This document shows, one piece after another, positions 1 through 7,826 of a stretch of DNA of 64,000 nt. Location: assembly GCF_019104725.1 (NCBI RefSeq), contig NZ_JAHRXF010000018.1, forward strand, positions 41,066 through 105,065. Reading direction: 5' to 3'. This stretch comes from Streptomyces corallincola. GTDB taxonomy: Bacteria; Actinomycetota; Actinomycetes; Streptomycetales; Streptomycetaceae. The notes beneath the pieces are model-generated. The model was given only the letters and a program-made list of their open reading frames with translations. It searched no databases and was not told where the DNA came from. The first letter of the stretch is position 1; each line of letters opens with the position of its first letter. The position numbers and the translations under genes are program-made.

Positions 1-1913
1 TGCGGGACCCCGCGTCCGGCGATCCGGCCGAGGAACCGCTCGCACTGGGCGGGCGGACAGATCACGTCGTCCAAGCCCTGGAGCAGCACGAACGGCGCGG
101 TGAGCCGGTCGGCGTGGGTGACGGGCGACCGTTCGGCGTAGCGGTCGGGGACCGTCTCGCGCGGGCCGATCAGGGACTCCAGGTAGCGGGACTCGAAGTC
201 GTGGGTGTCGCCGGGGCCCCAGGCGGTGAGGTCGAGCACCGGGTAGATGATCGTGCCGCAGGCGTAGACGTCGGTGGTGGTCAGGGAGGCGGCGGTGGTC
301 CAGCCGCCCGCGCTGCCGCCCCGGATGGCGAGCCGGGCGGGGTCGGCGGTGCCTTCGTCGGCGAGGGCGCGGGCGACGGCCGCGCAGTCCTCGACGTCCA
401 CCACGCCCCACTGCCCGCGCAGCCGCTCCCGGTAGGCGCGGCCGTAGCCGGTGGAGCCGCCGTAGTTGACCTCGGCGACACCGATGCCGCGCGAGGTGAA
501 GTAGGCGATCTCCAGATCGAGGACGGCGGGGATGCGGCTGGTGGGGCCGCCGTGCGCCCAGATGACGTAGGGCGGGAGTTCGCCGTCGGGGGCGGTGCGG
601 TGCGGGTGGTGGGGCGGGTAGACCTGGGCGTGCACCTCGCGGCCGTCGGGGCCGGTGAAGACCCGGACGCGGGGGCGCGGGTAGTACGCGGGGTCCACGG
701 GGTCGTGGTGGCGGGAGCCGATCGCGCGGGCGCGTCCGCTGCGGATGTCCAGCTCGACGACCTCGGGGGCGGTGTGGTGTCCGGCGCCGACGGCGGCGAC
801 CCGGCCGCCGTGCGCGGCGAGGGTGCCCGCGAACTCGGTCCAGGGCCCGGCGGCGTCCACCAGGTCGCCGGACTCGGGGTCGAGTATGCCGAGGCTGGTC
901 GCGCCCCGGCCGTGGACGACGGCGACGAGACCGTTGTCCAGCGGGGCGAACCAGTTCAGGCCGAGCTTCCACAGCGGACCGGCGAACTCCTCCTCGCGGG
1001 GGTGGAGCGGGGTGCCGTCGCGGTAGAGGTTCCACCAGCCGCTACGGTCGCTCGTGTACAGAAGACCGCCGTCGGAGGACCATTCGACCTGCGCGACGGA
1101 CTCGTCCGGCCCCCCGGCCACCGTGTGGACGGTGTGCACCGTGCCGTCGGCCCCGATCTCACCGACCAGCAGTTCGGTGCCGTCCCACGGCATCCGGGGA
1201 TGGTCCCAGGCCAGCCAGGCGGCCCGCCGCCCGTCCGGCGACACCCGCAGCCCGGTGACGAACCGGTGCCGCCCGTCGGTGAGTTCACGCACCGCCGCAC
1301 GGTCCCCGGCCGCCGACCCGTCCAACGGCACGGCCACGTGCAGCCGCCGTACGTCGTCCGGGCCGTCCCCGGTGAACTCCTCCAGCACACAGCGGACTTC
1401 GCCGCCCCCGAGGTCGATCCGCGGCTCCGCCCAGCGCAGGGCGCCTCCGGCCGCCGACACCGGGGCGGCCGGGGTCAGCGGCACCGGGTCGGTACCGGGG
1501 CGCCAGGAGTACAGCCGCTGGTCCGCGAAGTGGGTGAACACCACCAGGGGCCCACCGTCACCGTCCGTACCACCGTCACCGTCCGCCCCACCGGGCCCGG
1601 CGCCCGCGTCCGGCACGCCGTCCCAGGGCCGCCCGCCGTACTCGTGGACGCGGTTGCGGACGTTCCACGGTGCGGGCAGGACCGTTTCCTCGGTGCCGTC
1701 GCCCCGGCGGCGTACCAGCGCCCGGCGACCGGCCTCGGCGGGCCGGGGTTCGGTCCACCAGACCTCGTCCCCGACGAACCCGACCCACTCGGGCTGCCCG
1801 TCGTGCGCGGCGGCCAGTGCCGCGTCGATCGGGGACGGCCAGGAGCCGTACGCCTGCTTCTCGGTGTCCGTCACGTCCGCGTCCTCCACGTCCGCCACCC
1901 TGTGCTCCCCCAT
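1..1913 (-). CDS. S9 family prolyl oligopeptidase-like peptidase (3' end off the window)
   Basis: Serine peptidase of the prolyl oligopeptidase/acylaminoacyl-peptidase family, probably cytoplasmic (no signal peptide), expected to cleave short peptides. The N-terminal ~400 residues have the repetitive Trp/Tyr/Gly-rich pattern of a beta-propeller; the C-terminal part is an alpha/beta hydrolase with the nucleophile in IRGGSAGGW (about Ser534) and the acid in LLQGLDDVICPP (about Asp616). The window ends at about codon 637, so the catalytic His lies outside. Start is the ATG at 1913, giving MGEHRVADVEDADV. It begins 3 bases after the stop of the M20 peptidase gene, so it is almost certainly the third gene of a peptidase operon. 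Family assignment is secure, substrate is not. Confidence 0.9.
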   Translation of the reverse strand, partial: MGEHRVADVEDADVTDTEKQAYGSWPSPIDAALAAAHDGQPEWVGFVGDEVWWTEPRPAEAGRRALVRRRGDGTEETVLPAPWNVRNRVHEYGGRPWDGVPDAGAGPGGADGDGGTDGDGGPLVVFTHFADQRLYSWRPGTDPVPLTPAAPVSAAGGALRWAEPRIDLGGGEVRCVLEEFTGDGPDDVRRLHVAVPLDGSAAGDRAAVRELTDGRHRFVTGLRVSPDGRRAAWLAWDHPRMPWDGTELLVGEIGADGTVHTVHTVAGGPDESVAQVEWSSDGGLLYTSDRSGWWNLYRDGTPLHPREEEFAGPLWKLGLNWFAPLDNGLVAVVHGRGATSLGILDPESGDLVDAAGPWTEFAGTLAAHGGRVAAVGAGHHTAPEVVELDIRSGRARAIGSRHHDPVDPAYYPRPRVRVFTGPDGREVHAQVYPPHHPHRTAPDGELPPYVIWAHGGPTSRIPAVLDLEIAYFTSRGIGVAEVNYGGSTGYGRAYRERLRGQWGVVDVEDCAAVARALADEGTADPARLAIRGGSAGGWTTAASLTTTDVYACGTIIYPVLDLTAWGPGDTHDFESRYLESLIGPRETVPDRYAERSPVTHADRLTAPFVLLQGLDDVICPPAQCERFLGRIAGRGVP

Positions 1914-1916
1914 GTC

Positions 1917-3221
1917 TCACACCGTCCGCAGGAACCGGTCCAGCACCCGGACGCCGAAGTGCAGCGCCTCGACGGGCACGCGCTCGTCCACGCCGTGGAA
2001 CAGCGCCTGGTAGTCGAACTCCTCGGGCAGCTTCAGCGGCGCGAACCCGTACCCGGTGATGCCGAGCCGCGAGAACTGCTTGGCGTCGGTGCCGCCCGAC
2101 ATGCAGTACGGCACGACGTGTCCCTCGGGCGCGAACTCCCGTACGGCGGCGCCCATCGCGGCGAACGTGGGCGAGTCCACCGGCGCCTCCAGCGCGGTCT
2201 CCCGGTGCAGGAACTCCCAGTCCACGTCCGGCCCGGTGAGCCGGTCCAGGGTGGTCCGGAACTCGTCCTCGGCACCCGGCAGGAAGCGTCCGTCCACGAA
2301 GGCGACGGCCTCGCCGGGGATGACGTTGACCTTGTAACCGGCGTCCAGCATCGTCGGGTTGGAGCTGTTGCGGATGGTCGCCTCGACCAGCTTGGCGGCC
2401 GGGCCGAGCTTGGCCAGCAGCCCGTCCACGTCGTCGAAGTCCGGCTCCAGGCCGTACAGCGCGGCCAGTTCGGTGAGCGCGGCCCGCACGGTCGGGGTGA
2501 GCCGCAGCGGCCACTCGTGCTCGCCGATCCGGGTCACGGCGGCGGCGAGCCGGGTCACCGCGTTCTCGGCGTTGACCTTGGAACCGTGCCCGGCCCGGCC
2601 GCGCGCGGTGAGCTTCGTCCAGCCGGTGCCGCGCTCCCCCGCCGCGATCGGGTAGATCTGCCGCCCCGAGCCGTCGTGGAAGGTGAACGCCCCGGACTCG
2701 CTCACGCCCTCGGTGACCCCGTCGAACAGCTCGGGGTGCCGGTCCGCGAGGAACCCGGAGCCGTCCTCGGCGCTGGCCTCCTCGTCGGCGGTGAACGCGA
2801 TCACCACGTCCCGGCGCGGCCGGACCCCCTCACGCGCCCACAGCCGGGCCACGGCCAGGATCATCGCGTCCATGTTCTTCATGTCCACGGCACCGCGCCC
2901 CCAGACCACGCCGTCGCGGATCTCCCCGGAGAACGGGTGCACGCTCCAGTCGGCGGCCTCGGCCGGGACGACGTCCAGGTGACCGTGGACGAGGAGGGCG
3001 TCGGCGGACGGGTCGGTGCCGGGGATGCGCGCCACGACGTTGGTACGGCCCGGCGTGCGCTCCAGCATCAGCGGCTCAAGCCCGGCACCGGCCAGCCGCT
3101 CGGCCGCGTACTCGGCGGCCGGACGCTCCTGGCAGTCGCCGCCGCCCCGGTTGGTGGTGTCGATCCGGATCAGGTCGGACGTGAACGCGACGACCTCGTC
3201 CAGTGCCTGCTGGTCAGCCAT
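1917..3221 (-). CDS. M20 family metallopeptidase (dipeptidase/deacylase type)
   Basis: Zinc-dependent cytoplasmic hydrolase of the M20/ArgE/DapE/carboxypeptidase G2 family, 434 residues, full length. Metal ligands and the catalytic core are visible: LLVHGHLDVVPA (His and Asp), GRGAVDMKNMDAM (bridging Asp), FTADEEASAEDGSGF (catalytic Glu pair) and the dimerisation-domain RAGHGSKVN. The C-terminal CMSGGTDAKQFSRLG carries the last ligand region. It overlaps the preceding M55 gene by 8 bases and is followed 3 bases later by an S9 peptidase, so the three genes form one unit for peptide breakdown. Whether it takes dipeptides, N-acyl amino acids or peptidoglycan peptides cannot be read from the sequence. 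Confidence 0.93.
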   Translation of the reverse strand: MADQQALDEVVAFTSDLIRIDTTNRGGGDCQERPAAEYAAERLAGAGLEPLMLERTPGRTNVVARIPGTDPSADALLVHGHLDVVPAEAADWSVHPFSGEIRDGVVWGRGAVDMKNMDAMILAVARLWAREGVRPRRDVVIAFTADEEASAEDGSGFLADRHPELFDGVTEGVSESGAFTFHDGSGRQIYPIAAGERGTGWTKLTARGRAGHGSKVNAENAVTRLAAAVTRIGEHEWPLRLTPTVRAALTELAALYGLEPDFDDVDGLLAKLGPAAKLVEATIRNSSNPTMLDAGYKVNVIPGEAVAFVDGRFLPGAEDEFRTTLDRLTGPDVDWEFLHRETALEAPVDSPTFAAMGAAVREFAPEGHVVPYCMSGGTDAKQFSRLGITGYGFAPLKLPEEFDYQALFHGVDERVPVEALHFGVRVLDRFLRTV

Positions 3222-4047
3222 ACTGCTCCTCCACCGCGGCCGAGACGATCGTCGTGACCGCCTTGAAGGTGCGGATTCCCTCGTACATGGTGTCGCTGGT
3301 GTACGCGACCTTGCGTTCCCCGACGCGCGCGACGCCGGGCACGACGGTGGCGGCCATCGCCAGGTGCTCGGCGTCGAACTCGACGGCCACGGTGAACGGG
3401 CCTGCCTGGAGCGGCTGCTGACGGACCGCCAGCTGGGTGGCGTCCTTCGCGGCGGCCCGGATCTCGGCGGCGGTACGGGCCGGGGTGCGGCAGACCGCCG
3501 CGTACCGCGAGACGTGGTCCTTGACCGCGACCTTCCGCGCCTCGGGCGCGTAACCGAGCGCGTCCTCGCAGGCCAGGTCGTCGCCGGTGACCAGGACGAC
3601 GGGTACGCCGTACTCCGCGACGACGTGCGCGTTGAGCAGGCCCTCGCTGGCGCGTACGTCGTTCACCCAGACGCCGGTGATCTGGTTGGCGAGGTAGGTG
3701 TGGGCGAGGACGCCCTCCATACCGGCGCCCGTGTGGTAGCCGACGAAGGCGATGCCGTCGATGTCGCCGTGCTGTACGCCCTCGACCATCGACAGTGCCT
3801 TGTGGCGGCCGGTGAGCATCTCGACCCGGTCGTCCAGACGCTCCAGCAGCAGGTTGCGCATCGTCCAGTGGGCCTCGTTGACCAGGACCTCGTCCGCGCC
3901 GCCGTCGAAGAAGCCGAGTGCGGCGGCGTTCACGTCCGAGGTGAACATCGCGCGGCAGCGTTCCCATTGCGGGGTGCCCGGCAGCACATCGGCGGGCCAG
4001 GTGACGCCGGTCGCGCCCTCCATGTCGGCGCTGATGAGGATCTTCAT
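3214..4047 (-). CDS. M55 family D-aminopeptidase (DppA-like)
   Basis: Zinc D-aminopeptidase family typified by Bacillus subtilis DppA, which hydrolyses D-Ala-containing dipeptides. The N-terminus MKILISADMEGATG is the hallmark metal-binding segment (Asp and Glu); further conserved parts are LVNEAHWTMRN, GYHTGAGMEGVLAHTY and LVTGDDLACEDALGY. The ATG at 4047 is preferred because it starts exactly at the conserved strand; a GTG three codons upstream (4056) is possible. No good ribosome site is seen before either. It is the first gene of an M55-M20-S9 peptidase operon with an 8-base overlap. In inference, the group may recycle D-amino-acid peptides from peptidoglycan. Confidence 0.9.
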   Translation of the reverse strand: MKILISADMEGATGVTWPADVLPGTPQWERCRAMFTSDVNAAALGFFDGGADEVLVNEAHWTMRNLLLERLDDRVEMLTGRHKALSMVEGVQHGDIDGIAFVGYHTGAGMEGVLAHTYLANQITGVWVNDVRASEGLLNAHVVAEYGVPVVLVTGDDLACEDALGYAPEARKVAVKDHVSRYAAVCRTPARTAAEIRAAAKDATQLAVRQQPLQAGPFTVAVEFDAEHLAMAATVVPGVARVGERKVAYTSDTMYEGIRTFKAVTTIVSAAVEEQYG

Positions 4048-4176
4048 GCGGGGCACGTTACGCGGTATGCCTTCCGCGAGTCACGAGGGGCGGGGGTGAG
4101 GCGGCGCCGGCCTTTCGCCGCGGGCCCACCACGGCCGCTCACGCGGTTCCCCGCACCCCTCGACCCCGCCCGCCGG

Positions 4177-4208
4177 GCCGGGGTGCCCCCGCGAGGGGGC
4201 GCCCCGGC
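4177..4208 (-). terminator. GC hairpin downstream of the methyltransferase gene
   Basis: A 14-bp stem with one G-T wobble (GCCGGGGTGCCCCC pairs with the segment after the tetraloop GCGA) begins 13 bases past the stop codon of the methyltransferase gene on the minus strand. There is no long T-run, as usual in Streptomyces. It separates that gene from the peptidase operon. Confidence 0.65.
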
Positions 4209-4220
4209 TCGTCAGGGGGG

Positions 4221-4940
4221 CTACTCGCGGGCCAGGACGTACCAGTGGGCCGGGAGATCGATCCGGGTGCCGTCGGTGTGGTGTTCGGTCTGGGGGAGGG
4301 TGGTGTCGCCGTCGGCGAGGACCGTCAGACCGGCTTCGGCCAGGAGGCGGGTGATCTCGCCGTCGGGGGCGGCGGCGGGCTTGAGGCCGTGGTCGAAGAC
4401 GCGGCGGAGCTTGGGCGGGGGGCCGTCGGGGCCGGAGGCGGCACGGGCGAGGACGTCACGGGAGGCGGGGGTCAGTTCGACCACGAAGGCGCGGCCGTCC
4501 GCGCCGATCAGCTCGGCCACCGCAGCGGCGACCAGTGGCCGGGCGGGCGGTTCGCTCTGGTGGATGACGGCCCGCATGTAGACGTGGGTGTCACCGAGCC
4601 GGGTGTGCAGCGCGCGGACCGCGTCGAGGTCGGTCAGGTCGAGCTGTTCGAACTCCACGCCGGTGCCCTCGGCGGCGCTCCGGGCGTGTTCGACGGCCGC
4701 GTGCGAGAGGTCCACGCCGACCGCGCGGGCGAACCGGGTGGCGAGGTAGCGGGTCTGGGTGCCGTTGCCGCAGCCGAGGTCCACGACGGTGCGCGCGGGG
4801 TCGGCGTGCGGGAGCAGCAGGGCGCTGTGCGGTGCGGCGGTGAGGGAGGGATCGGCGTCCCAGATGGCCTCACCGGTCGCGTCGGAGGTGGAACTCCAGT
4901 AACTCTCCCACGCGGCACGGTAGTTGTCGGACACGTTCAT
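4221..4940 (-). CDS. class I SAM-dependent methyltransferase
   Basis: Cytoplasmic Rossmann-fold methyltransferase of 239 residues. Motif I is VVDLGCGNGTQTRYL (about residues 70-84), followed by the acidic ribose-binding strand AVGVDLSHAAVEHARS and the adenine-contact region FEQLDLTDLDAV. The C-terminal half is unusually rich in charged and small residues, and contains the strand DGRAFVVELTPAS. The substrate is unknown. It is flanked by a hairpin downstream and by a ~150-bp gap upstream, so it is probably monocistronic. Start ATG at 4940 gives MNVSDNYRAAWESYW; a GGGGAGAC ribosome site lies directly upstream. Confidence 0.88.
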   Translation of the reverse strand: MNVSDNYRAAWESYWSSTSDATGEAIWDADPSLTAAPHSALLLPHADPARTVVDLGCGNGTQTRYLATRFARAVGVDLSHAAVEHARSAAEGTGVEFEQLDLTDLDAVRALHTRLGDTHVYMRAVIHQSEPPARPLVAAAVAELIGADGRAFVVELTPASRDVLARAASGPDGPPPKLRRVFDHGLKPAAAPDGEITRLLAEAGLTVLADGDTTLPQTEHHTDGTRIDLPAHWYVLARE

Positions 4941-5097
4941 ACGGTCTCCCCAGGGTCGGTTCCGTGATCCGGATACCGTGCTGACGGGTCGTCAGGCAAG
5001 GGGTGGGCGCATATCGCCGGGTGAACAGCGGCTCCCGGCGCGCGGTGGGGGCGCGCGAAACACCTCGGGCGCCTCTCGGCGGGCGGACGCGCGGGGG

Positions 5098-7638
5098 CTA
5101 TGAGGCGCCGGGCACGTTCTGTTCGAACCACACCGTCTTGCGGTGTCCGCTCGTCGTGGCGCCCCACTCGCGGGCGAGGCGGCTGACGACGCGGAGTCCA
5201 CGGCCGGCCTCGTCGTCGGGGCGGGGTTCGCGCATGTCGGGCAGCGCGGGCTCGCCGTCGGTGACTTCGAACAGCAGGGCGTCGGTGCGTACGACGCGCA
5301 GTCCGACGGGGCCGGAGCCGTGCCGTACGGCGTTGGTGACGACCTCGCTGACCAGCAGCTCCGCCGTCTCGACGGCCTGCGGGAGCCCCCATTCGCGCAG
5401 CCGGTCGCGGACCAGGCGGCGGGCGCGGGCCACTTCGCGCGGGTCGGCGTCGAGGGTCCACTCGGCGACGTGGTCGGCGGGGACGCCGTTGAGCCGGGCC
5501 ATCAGCAGGGCGACGTCGTCCTTGCGTCCGCCACGGGTGTTGAGGGCGCGGATGATGGTGTCGCAGGCGGCGTCCATCGAGGCGGCCGGGTGGGCGGCGG
5601 ACTCGCAGAGCGCGGCGATGCCGTCCCCGATGTCGGAGCCGCGCACCTCGACCAGCCCGTCCGTGCAGAGCACCAGCCGGTCGCCGGGCGCGACCCGGAC
5701 CACGGTGGACTCGAACGGCACCCCGCCGACGCCGATGGGCGCCCCGGTGGGCAGATCGAGCAGTTCGCTGCGGCCGTCCTCGGCGCGGACCAGCACCGGC
5801 GGGATGTGTCCCGCGTTGGCGATGCGGAGTTCGCCCCGGATCGGGTCGTAGACGGCGTAGAGGCAGGTGGCGAGGTAGTTCTCACCGAGGCGCCGGGCCA
5901 GGTCGTCCAGATTGCGCAGGAGTTGGGCGGGCGGGGTCTCCAGCGCGGCCATCGTCTGGACGGCGGTGCGCAACTGGCCCATCATCGCCGCCGAGTTGAG
6001 CCCGTGACCCATGACGTCACCGACGACGAGGGCGGTACGGGAGCCGGGCAGTTTGACGGTGTCGAACCAGTCGCCGCCGATCCGGCCGAGCAGGGTGCCG
6101 GGGAGATAGCGGGTGGCGATGTCGCAGCCCGGCATGCGTGGCGCGACCTGCGGCAGCATGCTGTCCTGGAGGGTCTCGGCGACGTTCTCCTGGTAGGTGT
6201 ACATGCGCGCGTTGTCGAGCACCAGGCCCGCGCGGGCGGCGAGTTCGGCGCCGGTGGTGCGGTCCATGTCGTCGAACGGCGGCCGGTCGGGGCGGCGCAT
6301 CAGCACCATGAAGCCGAGGACGACGTTACGGGCCTTGAGCGGGACGATCAGCAGGGAGCGGCCGTTGATCAGCGGGCGCAGGTCGCGCTTCTCGAACTCG
6401 CCGGAGATCCGGTCCCCGAGTTCGTCGCCGACCCTGGGGATCAGCACGGGCTCGCCGGTGACCATGCACTGGTGGAACGGGGTGTGTTCGGGGAACGCGA
6501 ACGCCTCCCCGACGGGCACGGTGTCGTCCCAGCGGCCGGGTTCGTCGTTGTGCTCGACCCAGACGCGGTGCATCAGGGTGGTGGCGTCGGGCGGGCCGTC
6601 CGGGAAGCCCTCCCCGGCGAGCACGGCGGACCGCAGATGGGTACCGGCGAAGTCGGTGAAGCGGGGCACGGCGGCGCTGGTGACCTCGCGGATGGTCTCA
6701 CCGAGGTCCAGCGAGGAGCCGATGCGGGAGCTGACCTCGTTCAGGAACTCCAGGCGCTCGCGGACGGCCGCGTACTCCAGGTCGTACTCGGCGCCGGACG
6801 GGACGACGGGCGCGGCACCGCGCTGCCGGGGCGGCTCGGCGGTGAGCGGGAGTCGGCCGGGCCGCCGGGGCACACCCCAGTGCGGGGTGACGGGCACCCG
6901 CTCGTACTGGCTGAACTCCAGTATGGGATAGCCCAGTTCGAGTACCTGGGAGACGATCCGGCCGCTGAGTCCGGGGCCCATGCTGGGCAGGATCTCGGGA
7001 AGCCTGCGCTCCAGGGCTTCGGGGTCCGGGAGTTCGGTGTACCGGGCGAAGCCGGGCGAGATGCGTTCGTCGGTGCCGTCCTCCGGGCCGCGTTCACGCC
7101 GCAGCCGGGTCGCGTCGGCGGCGAGGACCAGCAGCCGGGAGGGGTCGGGACCGACCAACGGGTAGGCCCACCAGAGCACTTCGACCCGCTCGGCACCCTC
7201 CGCCGGGCCGCCGGTGCCCCGGCCCGCCGGGTCGGCCGGTTCCGCCGGGTCGAACCGGGCGCAGCCGGAGACGGGGTACGCGGAGTGGCCGCCGAGGAGG
7301 GCGGCGAGGCCGGACCCGGGCCCACCGGCGTCGAGCCCGACCCCGCCGAGACCGCCGTCCGCCGCGAGCAGGTCGTCGGCCACGGCGCCGCCGCGGGCGT
7401 CCGGCGCCGGTGTGCCGTGGGTGTCGTCGGAGAGGGCGCCGGAGACCGGGAGGAGGTCGGCGGCCGGACGGCCCACGGCGTCCTGCCGGGCCACGCCGAA
7501 GAGGCGGTGCGCGCCGCTGCTCCAGTGGGACACCCGGGCGTCGCGGTCCACGACGACCACGGCCAGTGGGATACGGCCCGCGTCGGCGCCGGGGGCGCCG
7601 CCTCCGGGAGGCGTGTCCCGCTCGCTGCCACGGTCCAT
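5098..7638 (-). CDS. PAS-GAF-SpoIIE-HATPase sensor phosphatase
   Basis: Large soluble regulator of the partner-switching type that is very expanded in Streptomyces; it should dephosphorylate an anti-sigma-factor antagonist (SpoIIE/RsbU activity) and may also act on it through an RsbW-like kinase domain. Domains in order: PAS near residues 20-70 (RDARVSHWSSGAHRLFGV), a second degenerate sensory region to ~290, GAF at ~300-480, PP2C/SpoIIE at ~500-720 (VVGDVMGHGLNSAAMMG and VLCTDGLVEVRGSDIGDG hold the metal Asp residues) and HATPase_c at ~740-846 (LLVSEVVTNAVRHG). I prefer the ATG at 7638 (MDRGSERD) because GGGAGAGAGGG lies upstream; an upstream ATG at 7728 is in frame. No partner anti-sigma genes are adjacent. 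Confidence 0.9.
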   Translation of the reverse strand: MDRGSERDTPPGGGAPGADAGRIPLAVVVVDRDARVSHWSSGAHRLFGVARQDAVGRPAADLLPVSGALSDDTHGTPAPDARGGAVADDLLAADGGLGGVGLDAGGPGSGLAALLGGHSAYPVSGCARFDPAEPADPAGRGTGGPAEGAERVEVLWWAYPLVGPDPSRLLVLAADATRLRRERGPEDGTDERISPGFARYTELPDPEALERRLPEILPSMGPGLSGRIVSQVLELGYPILEFSQYERVPVTPHWGVPRRPGRLPLTAEPPRQRGAAPVVPSGAEYDLEYAAVRERLEFLNEVSSRIGSSLDLGETIREVTSAAVPRFTDFAGTHLRSAVLAGEGFPDGPPDATTLMHRVWVEHNDEPGRWDDTVPVGEAFAFPEHTPFHQCMVTGEPVLIPRVGDELGDRISGEFEKRDLRPLINGRSLLIVPLKARNVVLGFMVLMRRPDRPPFDDMDRTTGAELAARAGLVLDNARMYTYQENVAETLQDSMLPQVAPRMPGCDIATRYLPGTLLGRIGGDWFDTVKLPGSRTALVVGDVMGHGLNSAAMMGQLRTAVQTMAALETPPAQLLRNLDDLARRLGENYLATCLYAVYDPIRGELRIANAGHIPPVLVRAEDGRSELLDLPTGAPIGVGGVPFESTVVRVAPGDRLVLCTDGLVEVRGSDIGDGIAALCESAAHPAASMDAACDTIIRALNTRGGRKDDVALLMARLNGVPADHVAEWTLDADPREVARARRLVRDRLREWGLPQAVETAELLVSEVVTNAVRHGSGPVGLRVVRTDALLFEVTDGEPALPDMREPRPDDEAGRGLRVVSRLAREWGATTSGHRKTVWFEQNVPGAS

Positions 7639-7768
7639 GAACCAGGCCCTCTCTCCCGCGGCTCTCCGCAAACGATCTGTGCCGCCGCTCCCTACCGTAC
7701 GGGCGGGACCGTCCGCGATGTGGGGCAATCACGGAATTGCCCGCGCCGCCCGCCACTCCTCTTACCGC

Positions 7769-7796
7769 GCCCCGGTGCACGCCCGCGCACCGGGGC
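7769..7796 (-). terminator. second hairpin downstream of the DHA2 transporter gene
   Basis: Perfect 10-bp inverted repeat GCCCCGGTGC/GCACCGGGGC with an 8-base loop, ~30 bases past the transporter stop codon on the minus strand, following another hairpin. It may be a back-up terminator. Confidence 0.5.
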
Positions 7797-7802
7797 CGCC
7801 GA

Positions 7803-7820
7803 AGGGGCCGCCGGGCCCCT
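7803..7820 (-). terminator. hairpin directly after the DHA2 transporter stop codon
   Basis: AGGGGCC and GGCCCCT with a GCCG loop form a 7-bp stem 6 bases after the transporter stop. With the next hairpin it makes a double terminator-like arrangement. Confidence 0.5.
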
Positions 7821-7826
7821 CGTGGC

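Noticed and set aside
114..3257. A >1000-codon open frame on the plus strand opposite the S9 and M20 peptidase genes.
   Set aside because: It is antisense to well-conserved enzymes; the translation is Gly/Arg/Val-rich with no domain. Long false frames are expected in DNA with ~90% GC at third positions.
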